Shown here: positions 6,884-16,744 of the stretch, one piece after another
How positions within the stretch are numbered: the first letter of the stretch is position 1
How the letters are laid out: each line of letters starts with the position of its first letter
DNA from: Desulfurispora thermophila DSM 16022
Lineage (GTDB): Bacteria > Bacillota > Desulfotomaculia > Desulfotomaculales > Desulfurisporaceae
DNA length: 38,349 nt
NCBI RefSeq assembly: GCF_000376385.1
Contig: NZ_AQWN01000014.1
Location: 1-38,349 of the forward strand
Reading direction: 5' to 3'
The notes under the pieces: model-generated
What the model was told of the DNA's origin: nothing
The model's database searches: none
Seen by the model: the letters and a program-made list of their open reading frames with translations, nothing else
Made by a program: the position numbers and the translations under genes

Positions 6884-9099
6884 TGGAAAATATGTTTGCT
6901 GAAGTGCTGGTGGATGTGAAGAGCCTGTCCGGTTCTCTGCACTATTTTGTTCCGGCCGGGTTGGCCGGCAAAGTGCAGGCGGGCTGCCGGGTGTTGGTGC
7001 CTTTGCAAAGCCGGCGTGTGGTGGGGTACGTTGTGTCTCTGTCTGAACAGGCGCCCGAATCCGGGGTTAATTACAAGGAGATCGCTACCTTGCTGGACGA
7101 AGAGCCGGTTTTCAACTCGCACCAGTGGGAGCTGGCCTGCTGGCTGGCACAGCGTTATCTGTGCTCAAAAGTCACGGCCCTGCAAACTGTGATTGGTCCG
7201 GCGCTGCACAGCAGACCGGGACGGGTGAAAAAAATCTATCCTGTGCTCAGTCCGCAGGGAGAACCGGATTTCAGCAGACAGCCCGGCCAGCAAAAGGTCT
7301 GGCAGGTGATTTGTCAGCATCCGGGCATGACCCGCAAGGAGCTGGTGGCCGCTGCCGGCGTGTCCGACTCTTTAATAAATACCATGCTGGCGCGGGGGAT
7401 ATTATGTACCAGGATTGAGGAAAGGACACCACGGTGTTCCTATCCTGTCCCGCGGCAGGAAAAGCAAGAGCTTAAGCTGAGCAGTTGGCAGCAGATGGCC
7501 CTGCTGGAGATAGAAAGCCATCTCAAGCAGGCCAGGCCGGGTGTGTTTTTACTGCACGGTGTAACGGGAAGTGGAAAAACCGAGGTCTATTTGCGGGCTA
7601 TTGAGACGGTGCTGGGGGAGGGGCGGCAGGCAATTGTCCTGGTGCCGGAAATTGCCCTTACGCCGCAAATGGTGTCCCGCTTTCAGGCCCGTTTTGGGGA
7701 TAAGGTGGCGGTGCTGCACAGCGGTCTGTCGGATGCCAAGCGCTATGATGAATGGCAGCGCATTCGTTGTGGGGCGGCGCCGGTGGTTCTGGGTGTGCGC
7801 TCGGCTATCTTTGCTCCCCTGAGCAATATTGGGATTATTGTGCTGGACGAGGAACACGAGAACTCATACAAGCAGGAGGAATCCCCCCGTTACCACGCCC
7901 GTGACGTAGCCTTGCAAATTGCCGCCCGGCACAATGCGCTGGTGGTTCTGGGCAGCGCCACACCGTCGCTGGAGTCGTACAGCCGGGCCCTGCCCGGCGG
8001 GCCGTACAAAAAGCTGGTTTTACCGCAGCGGGTGACTCCGCACAGCCTGCCGCCGGTTTTTTTAATTGATATGCGCCGGGAGCTGAAAAGCGGTGCCGGC
8101 GGCATTTTCAGCCGCCGCCTGCTGGAAGCCATTGGTGAACGGCTGGAAATGCAGGAGCAGGTCATTTTATTTTTAAACCGGCGCGGTTACGCCACATTTG
8201 TGGTTTGCCGGGAATGCGGGCTGGTGATCAAGTGCCCTTATTGCGATATATCGCTCACCTATCACAACAGCGGCATCATGCGCTGTCATTATTGTAACTT
8301 TGCCACATCCGCGCCTCTAAACTGTCCGGATTGCCAGAGCAACCAGATTGGTTATTTCGGTACGGGCACACAAAAAGTGGAGGAAGAACTCCGCGTTTAT
8401 TTCCCCGGGGCCGGCGTCTTACGCCTGGATGCCGATAGCACCGGCCGGCGGGGGGCGCATCAGGAAATTTTTCAGGCTTTTAAAGAGCACCGTGCCGATA
8501 TCTTAATAGGGACCCAGATGGTGACCAAGGGATTGGATTTGCCCGGTGTTACTCTGGTGGGTGTGGTGAATGCCGATATCACCCTGCATATGCCTGATTT
8601 CCGGGCGGCCGAAAGGACATTTCAATTGATCACCCAGGTGGCCGGTCGGGCCGGACGGGGTCAACAAAAGGGTGAAGTATTGGTCCAGACTTTTACCCCC
8701 GATCATTATTCCCTGGTTTTTGCCGCCCGGCATGATTACGAAGGTTTTTTCAAGCACGAATATGCCCAGCGCCGTTTGCTTTCCTACCCGCCTTTTGTTC
8801 GCCTGGGTCGCATAGTGCTGGCGGGAACCGAACAGGAAGAGGTGGAGGCGGGAGCGGCGTATTGGGCCGGACGGCTCAACGAGTTGATTGCGATAAAAAA
8901 TCTGCCCGCGGTACTGCTGGGGCCGGCACCGGCTCCCCTGGCCAGGGTAAGGAACCGTTACCGGTACCACCTGGTGGTGAAAGCCCGGGGAGCAAAAGTG
9001 TTGAGGCAGTTGCTGGCCTTTGTACGAGATACCGACCCCGGCCCGCAGTTGCGGCGGCTGTTGATATCTGTCGACCTTGATCCACAGAATCTAATGTAA
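6883..9099 (+). CDS. priA: Primosomal protein N' (replication restart helicase PriA)
   Basis: This is a full-length (738 aa) DEAH-type 3'-5' helicase that reloads the replisome at stalled forks. An N-terminal DNA-binding domain is followed by Walker A (GVTGSGKTE near residue 225), the Walker B DEEH box near 320, and a two-zinc insertion near 443-485 (CRECG, CPYC, CHYC, CPDC). The C-terminal helicase half carries [10 protein letters not shown] and QVAGRAGR. It opens the group priA-def-fmt, an order common in Firmicutes. Confidence 0.97.
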   Translation: MENMFAEVLVDVKSLSGSLHYFVPAGLAGKVQAGCRVLVPLQSRRVVGYVVSLSEQAPESGVNYKEIATLLDEEPVFNSHQWELACWLAQRYLCSKVTALQTVIGPALHSRPGRVKKIYPVLSPQGEPDFSRQPGQQKVWQVICQHPGMTRKELVAAAGVSDSLINTMLARGILCTRIEERTPRCSYPVPRQEKQELKLSSWQQMALLEIESHLKQARPGVFLLHGVTGSGKTEVYLRAIETVLGEGRQAIVLVPEIALTPQMVSRFQARFGDKVAVLHSGLSDAKRYDEWQRIRCGAAPVVLGVRSAIFAPLSNIGIIVLDEEHENSYKQEESPRYHARDVALQIAARHNALVVLGSATPSLESYSRALPGGPYKKLVLPQRVTPHSLPPVFLIDMRRELKSGAGGIFSRRLLEAIGERLEMQEQVILFLNRRGYATFVVCRECGLVIKCPYCDISLTYHNSGIMRCHYCNFATSAPLNCPDCQSNQIGYFGTGTQKVEEELRVYFPGAGVLRLDADSTGRRGAHQEIFQAFKEHRADILIGTQMVTKGLDLPGVTLVGVVNADITLHMPDFRAAERTFQLITQVAGRAGRGQQKGEVLVQTFTPDHYSLVFAARHDYEGFFKHEYAQRRLLSYPPFVRLGRIVLAGTEQEEVEAGAAYWAGRLNELIAIKNLPAVLLGPAPAPLARVRNRYRYHLVVKARGAKVLRQLLAFVRDTDPGPQLRRLLISVDLDPQNLM

Positions 9100-9119
9100 G
9101 ATCTAGGAAGGGGACCTGT

Positions 9120-9572
9120 ATGGCTGTATTTAACGTGGTTACGGAAGGCGAAGGGGTGTTGCGGGAGAAAGCGGTTCCGGTGCGCAAAATTACCCCCAGT
9201 ATTCACAAATTGCTGGACAATATGCGCGACACTATGTATGCCTACAAGGGAGTGGGGCTGGCTGCACCCCAGATCGGGGTGTCCAAAAGAGTAATCGTGG
9301 TGGATGTGGGTGAGGGGTTGCTGGAACTGGTAAATCCGGAGATTATCGAAAGTCAGGGCGAGGAAAGGGGTACGGAAGGGTGCCTCAGTGTGCCCGGTGT
9401 GGTGGGTGATGTGATTCGGGCGGCGCGGGTGACCGTTACCGGCTGGAACAGACACGGTGAGACTGTTACCGTGCGGGCCGATGGTTTTTTTGCCCGGGCA
9501 CTGCAGCACGAGATTGATCACCTGGATGGAGTGTTGTTCATTGATAAAGCGCTCAATGTGCGCCGGGCCTGA
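9120..9572 (+). CDS. def: Peptide deformylase
   Basis: This 150-residue metalloenzyme removes the formyl group from nascent N-formylmethionine. All three family motifs are present: [10 protein letters not shown] near residue 42, EGCLSVPG near 88 (the cysteine is a metal ligand) and QHEIDHLDG near 130 (two histidine ligands plus the catalytic glutamate). The start ATG has aggaagggg upstream. It lies next to fmt, whose product adds the formyl group that Def removes. Confidence 0.97.
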   Translation: MAVFNVVTEGEGVLREKAVPVRKITPSIHKLLDNMRDTMYAYKGVGLAAPQIGVSKRVIVVDVGEGLLELVNPEIIESQGEERGTEGCLSVPGVVGDVIRAARVTVTGWNRHGETVTVRADGFFARALQHEIDHLDGVLFIDKALNVRRA

Positions 9573-9651
9573 TACGTAAAAACCAGCAAAAATATGGATA
9601 AGATATACTTTAAAACGGCATCTTTAATAACAGAACTGGAAGTGGATCTGT

Positions 9652-10605
9652 ATGCGCATTGTTTTTATGGGCACGCCGGATTTTGCCTGCCCTTCCCTGG
9701 CGGCGCTGGTGCGGGCCGGTCACCAGGTGGTATTGGCGGTGACCCAGCCCGACCGGCCGCGCGGGCGGGGTAGAAAGCTTTCCCCCCCGCCGCTGAAGGT
9801 GCTGGCTGAAGAACTGGGCGTTCCGGTCTGTCAGCCGGAAAAAATTCAGGGACAGGATTTTGCCGGTTACCTGGCCGGGTATGAGCCCGATGTGATTGTC
9901 GTGGTTGCTTACGGTCGGATCCTGCCGGCTTCCATACTGCACCTGCCGCCGCGCGGTTGCATCAATGTGCACGCCTCACTGCTGCCGGCCTACCGGGGAG
10001 CGGCGCCCATTCACAGAGCGATTATGAATGGGGAAAGCCGCACGGGTGTGACCACCATGTTGATGAATGAGGGAATGGATACGGGGGATATCCTGCTGCA
10101 GGAGGAAGAGCCGATTGGGGACGAGGACAATGTGGCCGCTTTGCACGACCGCCTGGCCCACAAGGGGGCGCGATTGCTGGTCAGGACGCTGGATGAACTG
10201 ATGGCGGGCACCTTGCAGGGGATACCGCAAGATAACAGCCAGGCCACTTATGCGCCGCCTTTGCGCAGGGATGACGAGCTAATTGATTGGCAGCGACCGG
10301 TGCGCGATATATACAACCGGGTGCGGGGTTTGGACCCGTGGCCGGGTGCCTGCACCACCTGGGCGGGCCGCGTGCTCAAAATCTGGCGGGTTTCCCTGCC
10401 TGGCGCGCCGCTGGCACCGGACAGCCGGCGGGTGAAACCGGGGACAGTGCTGGCGGAATTGGACAGTGGGCTTTTGGTGCAGGGCGGTGACGGGGCACTG
10501 TTGATCAGTGAGCTGCAATTGCAGGGGGGCAAACGCCTGAAATGGTCGGAATTCAGCCGGGGGCGCAGCATACCTGCGGGTACGGTTCTGGGGCTGCCGG
10601 AATAA
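9652..10605 (+). CDS. fmt: Methionyl-tRNA formyltransferase
   Basis: The 317-residue enzyme formylates initiator Met-tRNA with 10-formyl-tetrahydrofolate. The N-terminal hydrolase fold has the sequence NVHASLLPAYRGAAPIHRAI near residue 108, which includes the catalytic asparagine and histidine, and then NEGMDTGDIL near 142. The C-terminal OB-like domain begins near residue 205. Length is normal. The ribosome-binding site (ggaagtgga) is weak. Confidence 0.97.
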   Translation: MRIVFMGTPDFACPSLAALVRAGHQVVLAVTQPDRPRGRGRKLSPPPLKVLAEELGVPVCQPEKIQGQDFAGYLAGYEPDVIVVVAYGRILPASILHLPPRGCINVHASLLPAYRGAAPIHRAIMNGESRTGVTTMLMNEGMDTGDILLQEEEPIGDEDNVAALHDRLAHKGARLLVRTLDELMAGTLQGIPQDNSQATYAPPLRRDDELIDWQRPVRDIYNRVRGLDPWPGACTTWAGRVLKIWRVSLPGAPLAPDSRRVKPGTVLAELDSGLLVQGGDGALLISELQLQGGKRLKWSEFSRGRSIPAGTVLGLPE

Positions 10606-10629
10606 GGCAAGCGGGAGGCATCTTTATTT

Positions 10630-11424
10630 ATGCAGGCAGTAACGGGCGAATCAATTGGCCGGCACACCCGGAAAAGGTTGTTTCTGGTGCTGTTGGCGGT
10701 CAGTCTTTTCTTAACCGGCTTGCTGGCCGTGGGTCTCTGGGTGGTTATTTTTCACAGTGGTCAATCCCTGCTGTATAAAAGTACCGTGGTGATCCTGGTC
10801 ATTGGCGTATTAATTACTGTAGGTGTGGCGGCCAGTGGCCTTTTGGGGATATTTCTCACTTTGCTGCGCTGCCGGCGGGTCACCATTTTACAGGGACCCA
10901 TGCGTGTGGCCTTGAATTTATTTTTTCCCCTTGTCTGCGCTGTGGGAAAAATGTTGCACATTGACAAAGACCTGATCCGCAGTTCTTTTATCGAGGTTAA
11001 TAACCAGCTGGTCCGGGCCATGCATATGCGGTTGCACCCACAGGAGCTGTTGTTGCTGGCTCCCCATTGCCTGCAGCTGGCGGAATGCCCGCACAAGATC
11101 ACAGCGGACATTGAAAACTGCCGGCGTTGCGGGCGTTGCCCGGTAAACAGCCTGCTCCAGCTCAGGGATGCTTACGGAATAAGAGTGGGCATAGCTACGG
11201 GTGGCACACTGGCCCGGGCGCTGGTGAAAAAGTACCGGCCGCGGGCCATTGTGGCTATTGCCTGTGAACGGGATTTGACCAGCGGCATTCAGGATGCCAA
11301 CCCCATCCCGGTGCTGGGGGTTACCAACCTGCGCCCCAACGGACCGTGTTATAATACTATGATTAACGTGGAAAGGGTAAAACAGGCGCTGGATCATTTT
11401 ATAATCGGCGCTGACAGGATGTGA
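10630..11424 (+). CDS. DUF116 membrane protein with conserved cysteines
   Basis: The 264-residue product has two or three N-terminal membrane helices (about residues 15-75) and a soluble DUF116 domain. The domain carries cysteines in PHC, ECP, CRRCGRCPV (near 160-170), IACERD and NGPCYN, consistent with a metal or Fe-S site. No biochemical role is established that I know of. It sits between fmt and rsmB in a tightly packed operon, with gggaggc upstream of the ATG, so a link to RNA or translation chemistry is possible but unproven. Confidence 0.85.
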   Translation: MQAVTGESIGRHTRKRLFLVLLAVSLFLTGLLAVGLWVVIFHSGQSLLYKSTVVILVIGVLITVGVAASGLLGIFLTLLRCRRVTILQGPMRVALNLFFPLVCAVGKMLHIDKDLIRSSFIEVNNQLVRAMHMRLHPQELLLLAPHCLQLAECPHKITADIENCRRCGRCPVNSLLQLRDAYGIRVGIATGGTLARALVKKYRPRAIVAIACERDLTSGIQDANPIPVLGVTNLRPNGPCYNTMINVERVKQALDHFIIGADRM

Positions 11425-11431
11425 TGAAGGC

Positions 11432-12805
11432 TTGACCAAACCCTTGGCCCGGCGGATTTCCGCCCGGGATGCCGCACTGCGCGTACTGTTGGATGTGGAA
11501 AAAGAACAGGCTTACGCCGGCATTTCCTTGCACAGAGTTCTGTCGGCAGGCGGTATGAACAAAAAGGAACGTGCGCTGGCCACACAGCTGGTTTATGGCG
11601 TGTTGCGCACCCGCTATACCCTGGACTGGATGCTGGAGCAATTTGTTTCCCGCCCTTTGGGTGAGCTGGATGTGGTGGTACGCAACGGTTTGCGCCTGGC
11701 GGTTTATCAATTGTGTTATCTTACCCGCATTCCCGCCCCGGCAGCGGTCAATGAGGCGGTGGAGCAGGCGCGCCGTTTCCGGCAGTACGGGGCGGTGAAG
11801 TTTGTCAATGCTGTGCTGCGGCGCTTTTTACGGGAAAAGGAGCGCATAGTTTGGCCGGCGGAAGATAAAGACCCGGTTCAGTACCTGGCGGTTAAGTACT
11901 CCCACCCTTCCTGGCTGGTAAGTTACTGGCTGGGAGAATTCGGCCGGCCGGCAACAGAAGAAATCCTCAAAGCCAACAACCTGCCGGCACCGCTGACCTG
12001 TCGGGTGAACACGCTGCGCACCGGCCGGGAACAGGTGCTGGAGTGGTTTGCCGGGCAGGGGCTTAAAGCGCGGGAGGGGCTATTGGCGCCGGAAGCCGTG
12101 CGGCTGGATGATGTGGACAGTATTGAGGGTCTACCCCCCTTTCAGGCCGGCTGGTTGACTGTGCAGGACGAGAGCTCCATGCTGGCGGCCCACGCTCTGG
12201 CGCCCCGGCCGGGAGAAAGGGTGCTGGATGTAGCGGCGGCTCCGGGCGGCAAAGCTACCCATTTGGCCCAGCTGATGTTAAACAAAGGTGAAGTTGTGGC
12301 CTGTGACATTCACCCGCACAAACTGGGATTGATTGAGGAAAACTGCCACCGGCTGGGCACGTCCATTGTGCGGACGGTGCATATGGACGCTACTGCCCTG
12401 CCGGTAGAGTGGCGGGGTAAATTTCAGCGGGTGCTGGTGGACGCGCCCTGCTCGGGGCTGGGAGTGTTGGGACGGCGTCCGGATGCCCGCTGGCGCAAAC
12501 AGCCGGGGCAAATTCAGGAGCTGGCGGCGCTGCAGTCCCGCATTCTGTCTTCTGCCGCCCAGTGCGTGCAGCCGGGAGGGGTGCTGGTCTACAGCACCTG
12601 CACCTTGAGCCGGGAGGAAAACCAGGCCCAGGTGACAGGCTTTTTGGTCCGCAATCCCGCTTTTCACCGGATTGACCTGTCAACAGAGCTGCACTTCCTG
12701 CCGCGGTATGTGTTTACTGCGGTGGGGGAAATTGTGCTTTTGCCCCACTTATTTCAGACCGATGGCTTTTTTATTGCGGCACTGCGCAGAAATGAGGTCG
12801 ACTAG
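11432..12805 (+). CDS. rsmB: 16S rRNA (cytosine-967-C5)-methyltransferase
   Basis: This 457-residue protein has an N-terminal NusB-like RNA-binding domain (about 10-140) and a C-terminal SAM-dependent methyltransferase of the NOL1/NOP2/Sun family. The SAM-binding motif LDVAAAPGGK is near residue 265, the first catalytic cysteine region DAPCSGLGVLGRRPD near 335, and the nucleophile motif STCTLSREEN near 388. The start is TTG (11432), 8 bp after the DUF116 stop. It methylates C967 of 16S rRNA in the assembling small subunit. Confidence 0.96.
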   Translation: MTKPLARRISARDAALRVLLDVEKEQAYAGISLHRVLSAGGMNKKERALATQLVYGVLRTRYTLDWMLEQFVSRPLGELDVVVRNGLRLAVYQLCYLTRIPAPAAVNEAVEQARRFRQYGAVKFVNAVLRRFLREKERIVWPAEDKDPVQYLAVKYSHPSWLVSYWLGEFGRPATEEILKANNLPAPLTCRVNTLRTGREQVLEWFAGQGLKAREGLLAPEAVRLDDVDSIEGLPPFQAGWLTVQDESSMLAAHALAPRPGERVLDVAAAPGGKATHLAQLMLNKGEVVACDIHPHKLGLIEENCHRLGTSIVRTVHMDATALPVEWRGKFQRVLVDAPCSGLGVLGRRPDARWRKQPGQIQELAALQSRILSSAAQCVQPGGVLVYSTCTLSREENQAQVTGFLVRNPAFHRIDLSTELHFLPRYVFTAVGEIVLLPHLFQTDGFFIAALRRNEVD

Positions 12806-12808
12806 ACG

Positions 12809-13843
12809 TTGCACAGCGGCAAAATGATGCTGTTGGATTTTCAGCCGGAACAACTGGTGGATTTAATGCAGAGCATGGGCCAGCCGGTTTACCGGGCCAG
12901 ACAGCTGGCCACATGGCTTTTTCAAAAAATGGCCGCCAGTTTTGAGGAAATGCTGGACCTGCCATTGTCCCTGCGGCGCTCTTTGCAGGAAGTGGCCGCG
13001 GTGGGGCAGCCGGTGGTGGTCTGCCGGCAGGTTTCAGCCGGCAATGAGGCGGAAAAATATTTGCTGCAGTACCCCGACGGGCAGCGGGTGGAGTGTGTGC
13101 TGATGACCTACCGCCACGGCCGCTCGCTTTGTGTTTCCACCCAGGCCGGTTGCCGGATGGGCTGCCGGTTGTGCGCTTCCACCATTGGCGGGTTGGCCAG
13201 AAATCTGACGGCCGGAGAAATCTTCGGACAACTGGCGGCCGTGAGCAGGAAAAAGAAAGAACGGATCACCCATCTGGTACTGATGGGCAGCGGAGAGCCC
13301 CTGGACAACCTGGCCCAGGTGGAGAGGTTTTTGCTCCTGGTGACATCGGCGCAGGGTCCGCAGATCAGCTGGCGCCGGATCACGGTCTCCACCTGTGGGC
13401 TGGTACCGGGGATTTTGGCCCTGGCTAGGCGGGGCTGGCCGCTGACCCTGGCTGTTTCGCTGCACGCGCCTGATGACCAATTGCGCAATCAATTGATGCC
13501 TGTGAATAAAAAATACCCTTTGTCAGAGCTCATGCAGGCCTGCCAGGAGTATGTGCGCTGCACCGGCCGGCGCATTACTTTTGAATACACCCTGCTGGCC
13601 GGTGTGAATGATACCCCCGCCCATGCGGCGGCTCTGGTACGCTTGCTGAAAGGGCTGCTCTGTCATGTTAATTTGATTCCCTACAATGAGGTGCCGGAAA
13701 GGCCCTTTAGGCGCAGCCGGAGAATGGAAGAATTTCGCCATTGCTTGCTTCAGGGCGGTGTGAAGGCCACGGTGAGGCGCTCGCTGGGTGGAGATATTGA
13801 TGCTGCCTGCGGACAATTGCGCCGCCGCAGCCCTCAGGTGTGA
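12809..13843 (+). CDS. rlmN: Dual-specificity 23S rRNA/tRNA adenine C2-methyltransferase
   Basis: This 344-residue radical-SAM enzyme methylates A2503 of 23S rRNA and A37 of some tRNAs. The cluster motif CRMGCRLC is near residue 112, with the upstream catalytic cysteine in LCVSTQAG; the second catalytic cysteine lies in DIDAACGQL at the C terminus. The usual MGMGEP motif reads MGSGEP here. The start is TTG (12809) with gaggt upstream, 3 bp after rsmB; an ATG at 12824 has no ribosome-binding site. Confidence 0.95.
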   Translation: MHSGKMMLLDFQPEQLVDLMQSMGQPVYRARQLATWLFQKMAASFEEMLDLPLSLRRSLQEVAAVGQPVVVCRQVSAGNEAEKYLLQYPDGQRVECVLMTYRHGRSLCVSTQAGCRMGCRLCASTIGGLARNLTAGEIFGQLAAVSRKKKERITHLVLMGSGEPLDNLAQVERFLLLVTSAQGPQISWRRITVSTCGLVPGILALARRGWPLTLAVSLHAPDDQLRNQLMPVNKKYPLSELMQACQEYVRCTGRRITFEYTLLAGVNDTPAHAAALVRLLKGLLCHVNLIPYNEVPERPFRRSRRMEEFRHCLLQGGVKATVRRSLGGDIDAACGQLRRRSPQV

Positions 13844-13853
13844 GGTGAGGGAG

Positions 13854-14618
13854 ATGGGTTTTTGGACCGGTTTGGAGAGCAGCCTGGAGAAGTACATAGA
13901 AGGTTTTTTCCGCCAGCGCTTTAGAGGTCGGGTGCAGCCGATGGAAATCGCCCGCTGTTTGACCAGGGAAATGCGCAACAATAAACGGATTAGCGTATCC
14001 AGTGTATATGCGCCCAACTTGTACAAAGTATATCTGCCGGCTGAGGACTGGCAGGCCATTAGCGGTATTGCTTTCGCTCTGGAAAAGGAGTTGGCCGCCT
14101 ACCTGGAAGAAAAGGCCGGGGAAAAAGGTTTTGCCATGGTGGCACCGGTCAAGGTGGTTTTGGCGCAGGAAGATTTACCGGCCGGGCAGGTCAGGGTGGA
14201 AACAGCCTTCAGTCAGGAGGAGTCTGTGCCTCAGGCAGCCGGGGAACCGGATTGGGACGACACAAAGGATTACCGGTTTACCGATACGGCGCCGCTGGCG
14301 ACTGTGCAGCGGCCGGAATTTTTGCTGGCCGTTATCTCGGGCGACGCAGCCGGTGAAACTTTGCCCCTTTATCCGCCGCGAGTGGTTTTGGGGCGGCGGG
14401 CAGGTTGTGATATTGTTTTGAAAGATCCAGGAGTTTCCAGGCGTCACGCTGTCCTGGAGTGGCGGGGTGACCGGTGGGTATTGCTGGACGCCGGCAGTAC
14501 CAATGGTACACTGGTAAATGGCAAGCCGGCTGTGGAAGTGGCTTTGCGTCCGGGTGATATAATTAATGTGGGTCACACCGCGCTAGAGTTGCGCCGGTCG
14601 GAGGATAGGGGTAGATAG
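13854..14618 (+). CDS. FhaA-like protein: DUF3662 domain plus FHA domain
   Basis: The 254-residue product starts with a DUF3662 domain (about 1-115: FWTGLESSLEKYIEGFF onward) and ends with a phosphothreonine-binding FHA domain (about 175-250: LGRRAGCDIVLKDPGVSRRH, then GSTNGTLVNG). In actinobacteria FhaA uses this build to bind phosphorylated partners of the PASTA kinase in wall synthesis. Here it heads the phosphatase, FtsW/RodA, PBP and kinase genes in the same order. The ATG at 13854 follows gaggtgaggg; an in-frame ATG at 13788 lies inside rlmN and is unlikely. Confidence 0.9.
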   Translation: MGFWTGLESSLEKYIEGFFRQRFRGRVQPMEIARCLTREMRNNKRISVSSVYAPNLYKVYLPAEDWQAISGIAFALEKELAAYLEEKAGEKGFAMVAPVKVVLAQEDLPAGQVRVETAFSQEESVPQAAGEPDWDDTKDYRFTDTAPLATVQRPEFLLAVISGDAAGETLPLYPPRVVLGRRAGCDIVLKDPGVSRRHAVLEWRGDRWVLLDAGSTNGTLVNGKPAVEVALRPGDIINVGHTALELRRSEDRGR

Positions 14619-14619
14619 G

Positions 14620-14730
14620 ATGTTGCTGGGCTTGCTGATTAATTTGCTGCGGCTTACGCTGGTGGGCTTGCTGTATTTTTTTATTTTCAGGCTGGTTGTT
14701 GCCATGTGGCAGCAGTCAGGGGAAAAATGA
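14620..14730 (+). CDS. 36-residue single-pass membrane peptide in the fhaB position
   Basis: Starting at the ATG at 14620 the frame encodes 36 residues: a membrane helix rich in leucine and valine (residues 2-29, with R11 and R24) and a short polar tail ending QSGEK. It begins 1 bp after the fhaA-like stop and ends 9 bp before the phosphatase start. In the actinobacterial cluster this slot holds fhaB, whose product starts with just such a helix and continues into an FHA domain. I infer a shortened FhaB remnant or a deliberate mini-anchor. The ribosome-binding site is weak (ggagg is 15 nt away), so expression probably relies on coupling. Confidence 0.6.
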   Translation: MLLGLLINLLRLTLVGLLYFFIFRLVVAMWQQSGEK

Positions 14731-14739
14731 GGTGGATTT

Positions 14740-15465
14740 ATGATCTGCACCTGGGGACAGGCAACACATACAGGTTTGGTGCGCGGACACAATGAGGATG
14801 CCCTGCTGGTGGACCCGGAATTGTACCTGTTTGCCGTAGCCGACGGCATGGGTGGCCACCAGGCCGGTGAGGTGGCCAGCCGGCTGGCTGTTGATGTGCT
14901 CTCCGCGGTGATGAAAGAGAAAAAAAATGTCTTGTTGCCCGAGAGACTGTTGCTGGCAGCAGAAATGGCCAACCGGGAGATTTACGCTCTGGGGCGGACC
15001 AACCCGCATTTGTCCGGAATGGGAACCACCTTGACCGCCGCCTGCCTGTATTATCCCCGGCTTTATTACGTGCATATTGGTGACAGCCGGCTCTATTTGT
15101 GGCGCCGGGGAGCGCTGCAGCAGCTCAGCCGGGATCACACGCTGGTGCAGGAGATGGTGGAGCAGGCGCTTCTTACTCCGCAGCAGGCCGAGAATCACCC
15201 GCGGCGCAATGTGCTATTGCGGGCTCTGGGTGCCGGCGCGGTGGTGCAATTGGATTGCGGTGTGCAGGACGTGGGGCGGGGGGATCGTTTGCTGATCTGC
15301 TCGGACGGACTGTCCGGCGAGCTGGGGCAGCAGAGTCTGAGTGATGTGCTGGCCAGCGTTACCGATCCCCAGCGGGCGGCCGACTGTCTGCTGGAGCGTG
15401 CTCTGGCCGCGGGTGGCAGCGACAACATTTCATTGATTGTGGTGGATGTTTATGGCCATAGTTAA
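14740..15465 (+). CDS. prpC: PP2C-type serine/threonine phosphatase (PrpC/Stp/PstP)
   Basis: This 241-residue metal-dependent phosphatase is the partner of the PASTA kinase encoded downstream. Motifs run in order: RGHNEDA near 16, DGMGGHQAGE near 36 (metal ligands), GMGTTLTAA near 90, HIGDSRLY near 112, SDGLSGEL near 189 and GGSDNISLIVVD near 226. The length is that of the catalytic domain alone. ggtgg precedes the ATG, and its 3' end overlaps the start of the next gene by 14 bp. Confidence 0.95.
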   Translation: MICTWGQATHTGLVRGHNEDALLVDPELYLFAVADGMGGHQAGEVASRLAVDVLSAVMKEKKNVLLPERLLLAAEMANREIYALGRTNPHLSGMGTTLTAACLYYPRLYYVHIGDSRLYLWRRGALQQLSRDHTLVQEMVEQALLTPQQAENHPRRNVLLRALGAGAVVQLDCGVQDVGRGDRLLICSDGLSGELGQQSLSDVLASVTDPQRAADCLLERALAAGGSDNISLIVVDVYGHS

Positions 15466-16744
15466 AAACCGGCGCTGGCAGGAGCAGGTGCTGCTTATGT
15501 GGGCGGGGCTGTTTTTGCTGACGGGAGGGCTGATCCTGTTTTTATTGCACAGGTCGGACGGTCCGCAAATTTTTCTTGGTGGAGCGCTGGCCTGGGTGGG
15601 ATTTCTGGCCCTCAGCGTTATATTCAGCCTGACGGGTATGCGCTTTAACCAGTGTCTGCTGCCGGTTACGGCCATGCTCTGTTTTTGCAGCCTGGTGTTC
15701 TTATACCGCCTGCAACCCGCCTATGCTTTCCGGCAACTGGTATGGCTGTTTGCGGGCCTGGCGGCTCTGCTGGTGACGGTGGCCATGCGTCGCTACTACC
15801 GCCAGATGGCCGATTATATGTATGTAATTGCTTTGCTGGGTACAGTATTTTTATTGTTGCCCATTTTTTTCGGTATTGAACAGGGGGGTAATAAAAGCTG
15901 GCTGGATTTTAGGTATTTCCAGGTGCAACCTTCCGAGTTCGTGAAAATATTGCTGGTTGTGTTTCTGGCTGCTTTTCTGTCGGAAAACCGTCTGGCGGAG
16001 GCGCGCGGCAGGGAGCGCTGGATTACCCGGGTGGGGATGGCCGACCTGCGGGACCTGGCCCCCCTGCTGGCCATGTGGGCTGTGTCCTTGTTGCTGTTGA
16101 TCTTTCAAAAAGATCTGGGCACAGCGCTGATTTATTATGTGACCTTTCTTTCCATGGTTTATGTGGCCACGTCGCGTATTTTATATGTTTTGAGCGGGAT
16201 TTTGCTGTTTCTGGCGGGAGGAGTAGTCAGCTATTATTTGTTTGGTCATGTGCAACAGCGGGTGGAGATCTGGCTTTTGGATCTGGACGGTCTGGCAAAT
16301 ATAAGCGATGCTCTCTATCAAAAGGCTTATCAGGTGCTGCAGGGGCTGTATGCCATGGCGGCCGGCGGAGTAACCGGTGTGGGCCTGGGTGCCGGTCAGC
16401 CGGGTTATATTCCCTTTGTTCATACTGATTTCATTTTTGCTGCTATAGTTGAAGAAATGGGCCTGGCCGGCGGGCTGGGCATATTAACCCTTTATTTATG
16501 TTATATTTATACCGGTTTGACCATTGCTTTAAAAGCCCGCGACAGTTATTCCTCCCTGCTGGCGGCCGGTCTTACCGCTTTAATGGGTTGGCAGTGCCTG
16601 ATTATTATCGGGGGAGTGAGCAAAGTGTTGCCGCTTACAGGTGTCACCCTGCCTTTTATGAGCTACGGGGGTAGCTCACTGGTGGCCAATTTTATTATCA
16701 CCGGCCTGCTGTTGAACATATCCCACGAGGCTGTTGAAGGATGA
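15452..16744 (+). CDS. SEDS-family peptidoglycan glycosyltransferase (FtsW/RodA/SpoVE type)
   Basis: The 430-residue protein has about ten membrane helices and the SEDS signatures QKDLGTALI near residue 213 (the aspartate is needed for activity in the family) and SYGGSSLVANFIITGL near the C terminus. It polymerises glycan strands from lipid II and works with a class B PBP, here the next gene, with a 4-bp overlap (ATGA). The ATG at 15452 is preceded by ggtggatg. It cannot be assigned to elongation (RodA) or division (FtsW) from sequence alone; gene order resembles actinobacterial rodA-pbpA. Confidence 0.93.
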   Translation: MAIVKNRRWQEQVLLMWAGLFLLTGGLILFLLHRSDGPQIFLGGALAWVGFLALSVIFSLTGMRFNQCLLPVTAMLCFCSLVFLYRLQPAYAFRQLVWLFAGLAALLVTVAMRRYYRQMADYMYVIALLGTVFLLLPIFFGIEQGGNKSWLDFRYFQVQPSEFVKILLVVFLAAFLSENRLAEARGRERWITRVGMADLRDLAPLLAMWAVSLLLLIFQKDLGTALIYYVTFLSMVYVATSRILYVLSGILLFLAGGVVSYYLFGHVQQRVEIWLLDLDGLANISDALYQKAYQVLQGLYAMAAGGVTGVGLGAGQPGYIPFVHTDFIFAAIVEEMGLAGGLGILTLYLCYIYTGLTIALKARDSYSSLLAAGLTALMGWQCLIIIGGVSKVLPLTGVTLPFMSYGGSSLVANFIITGLLLNISHEAVEG

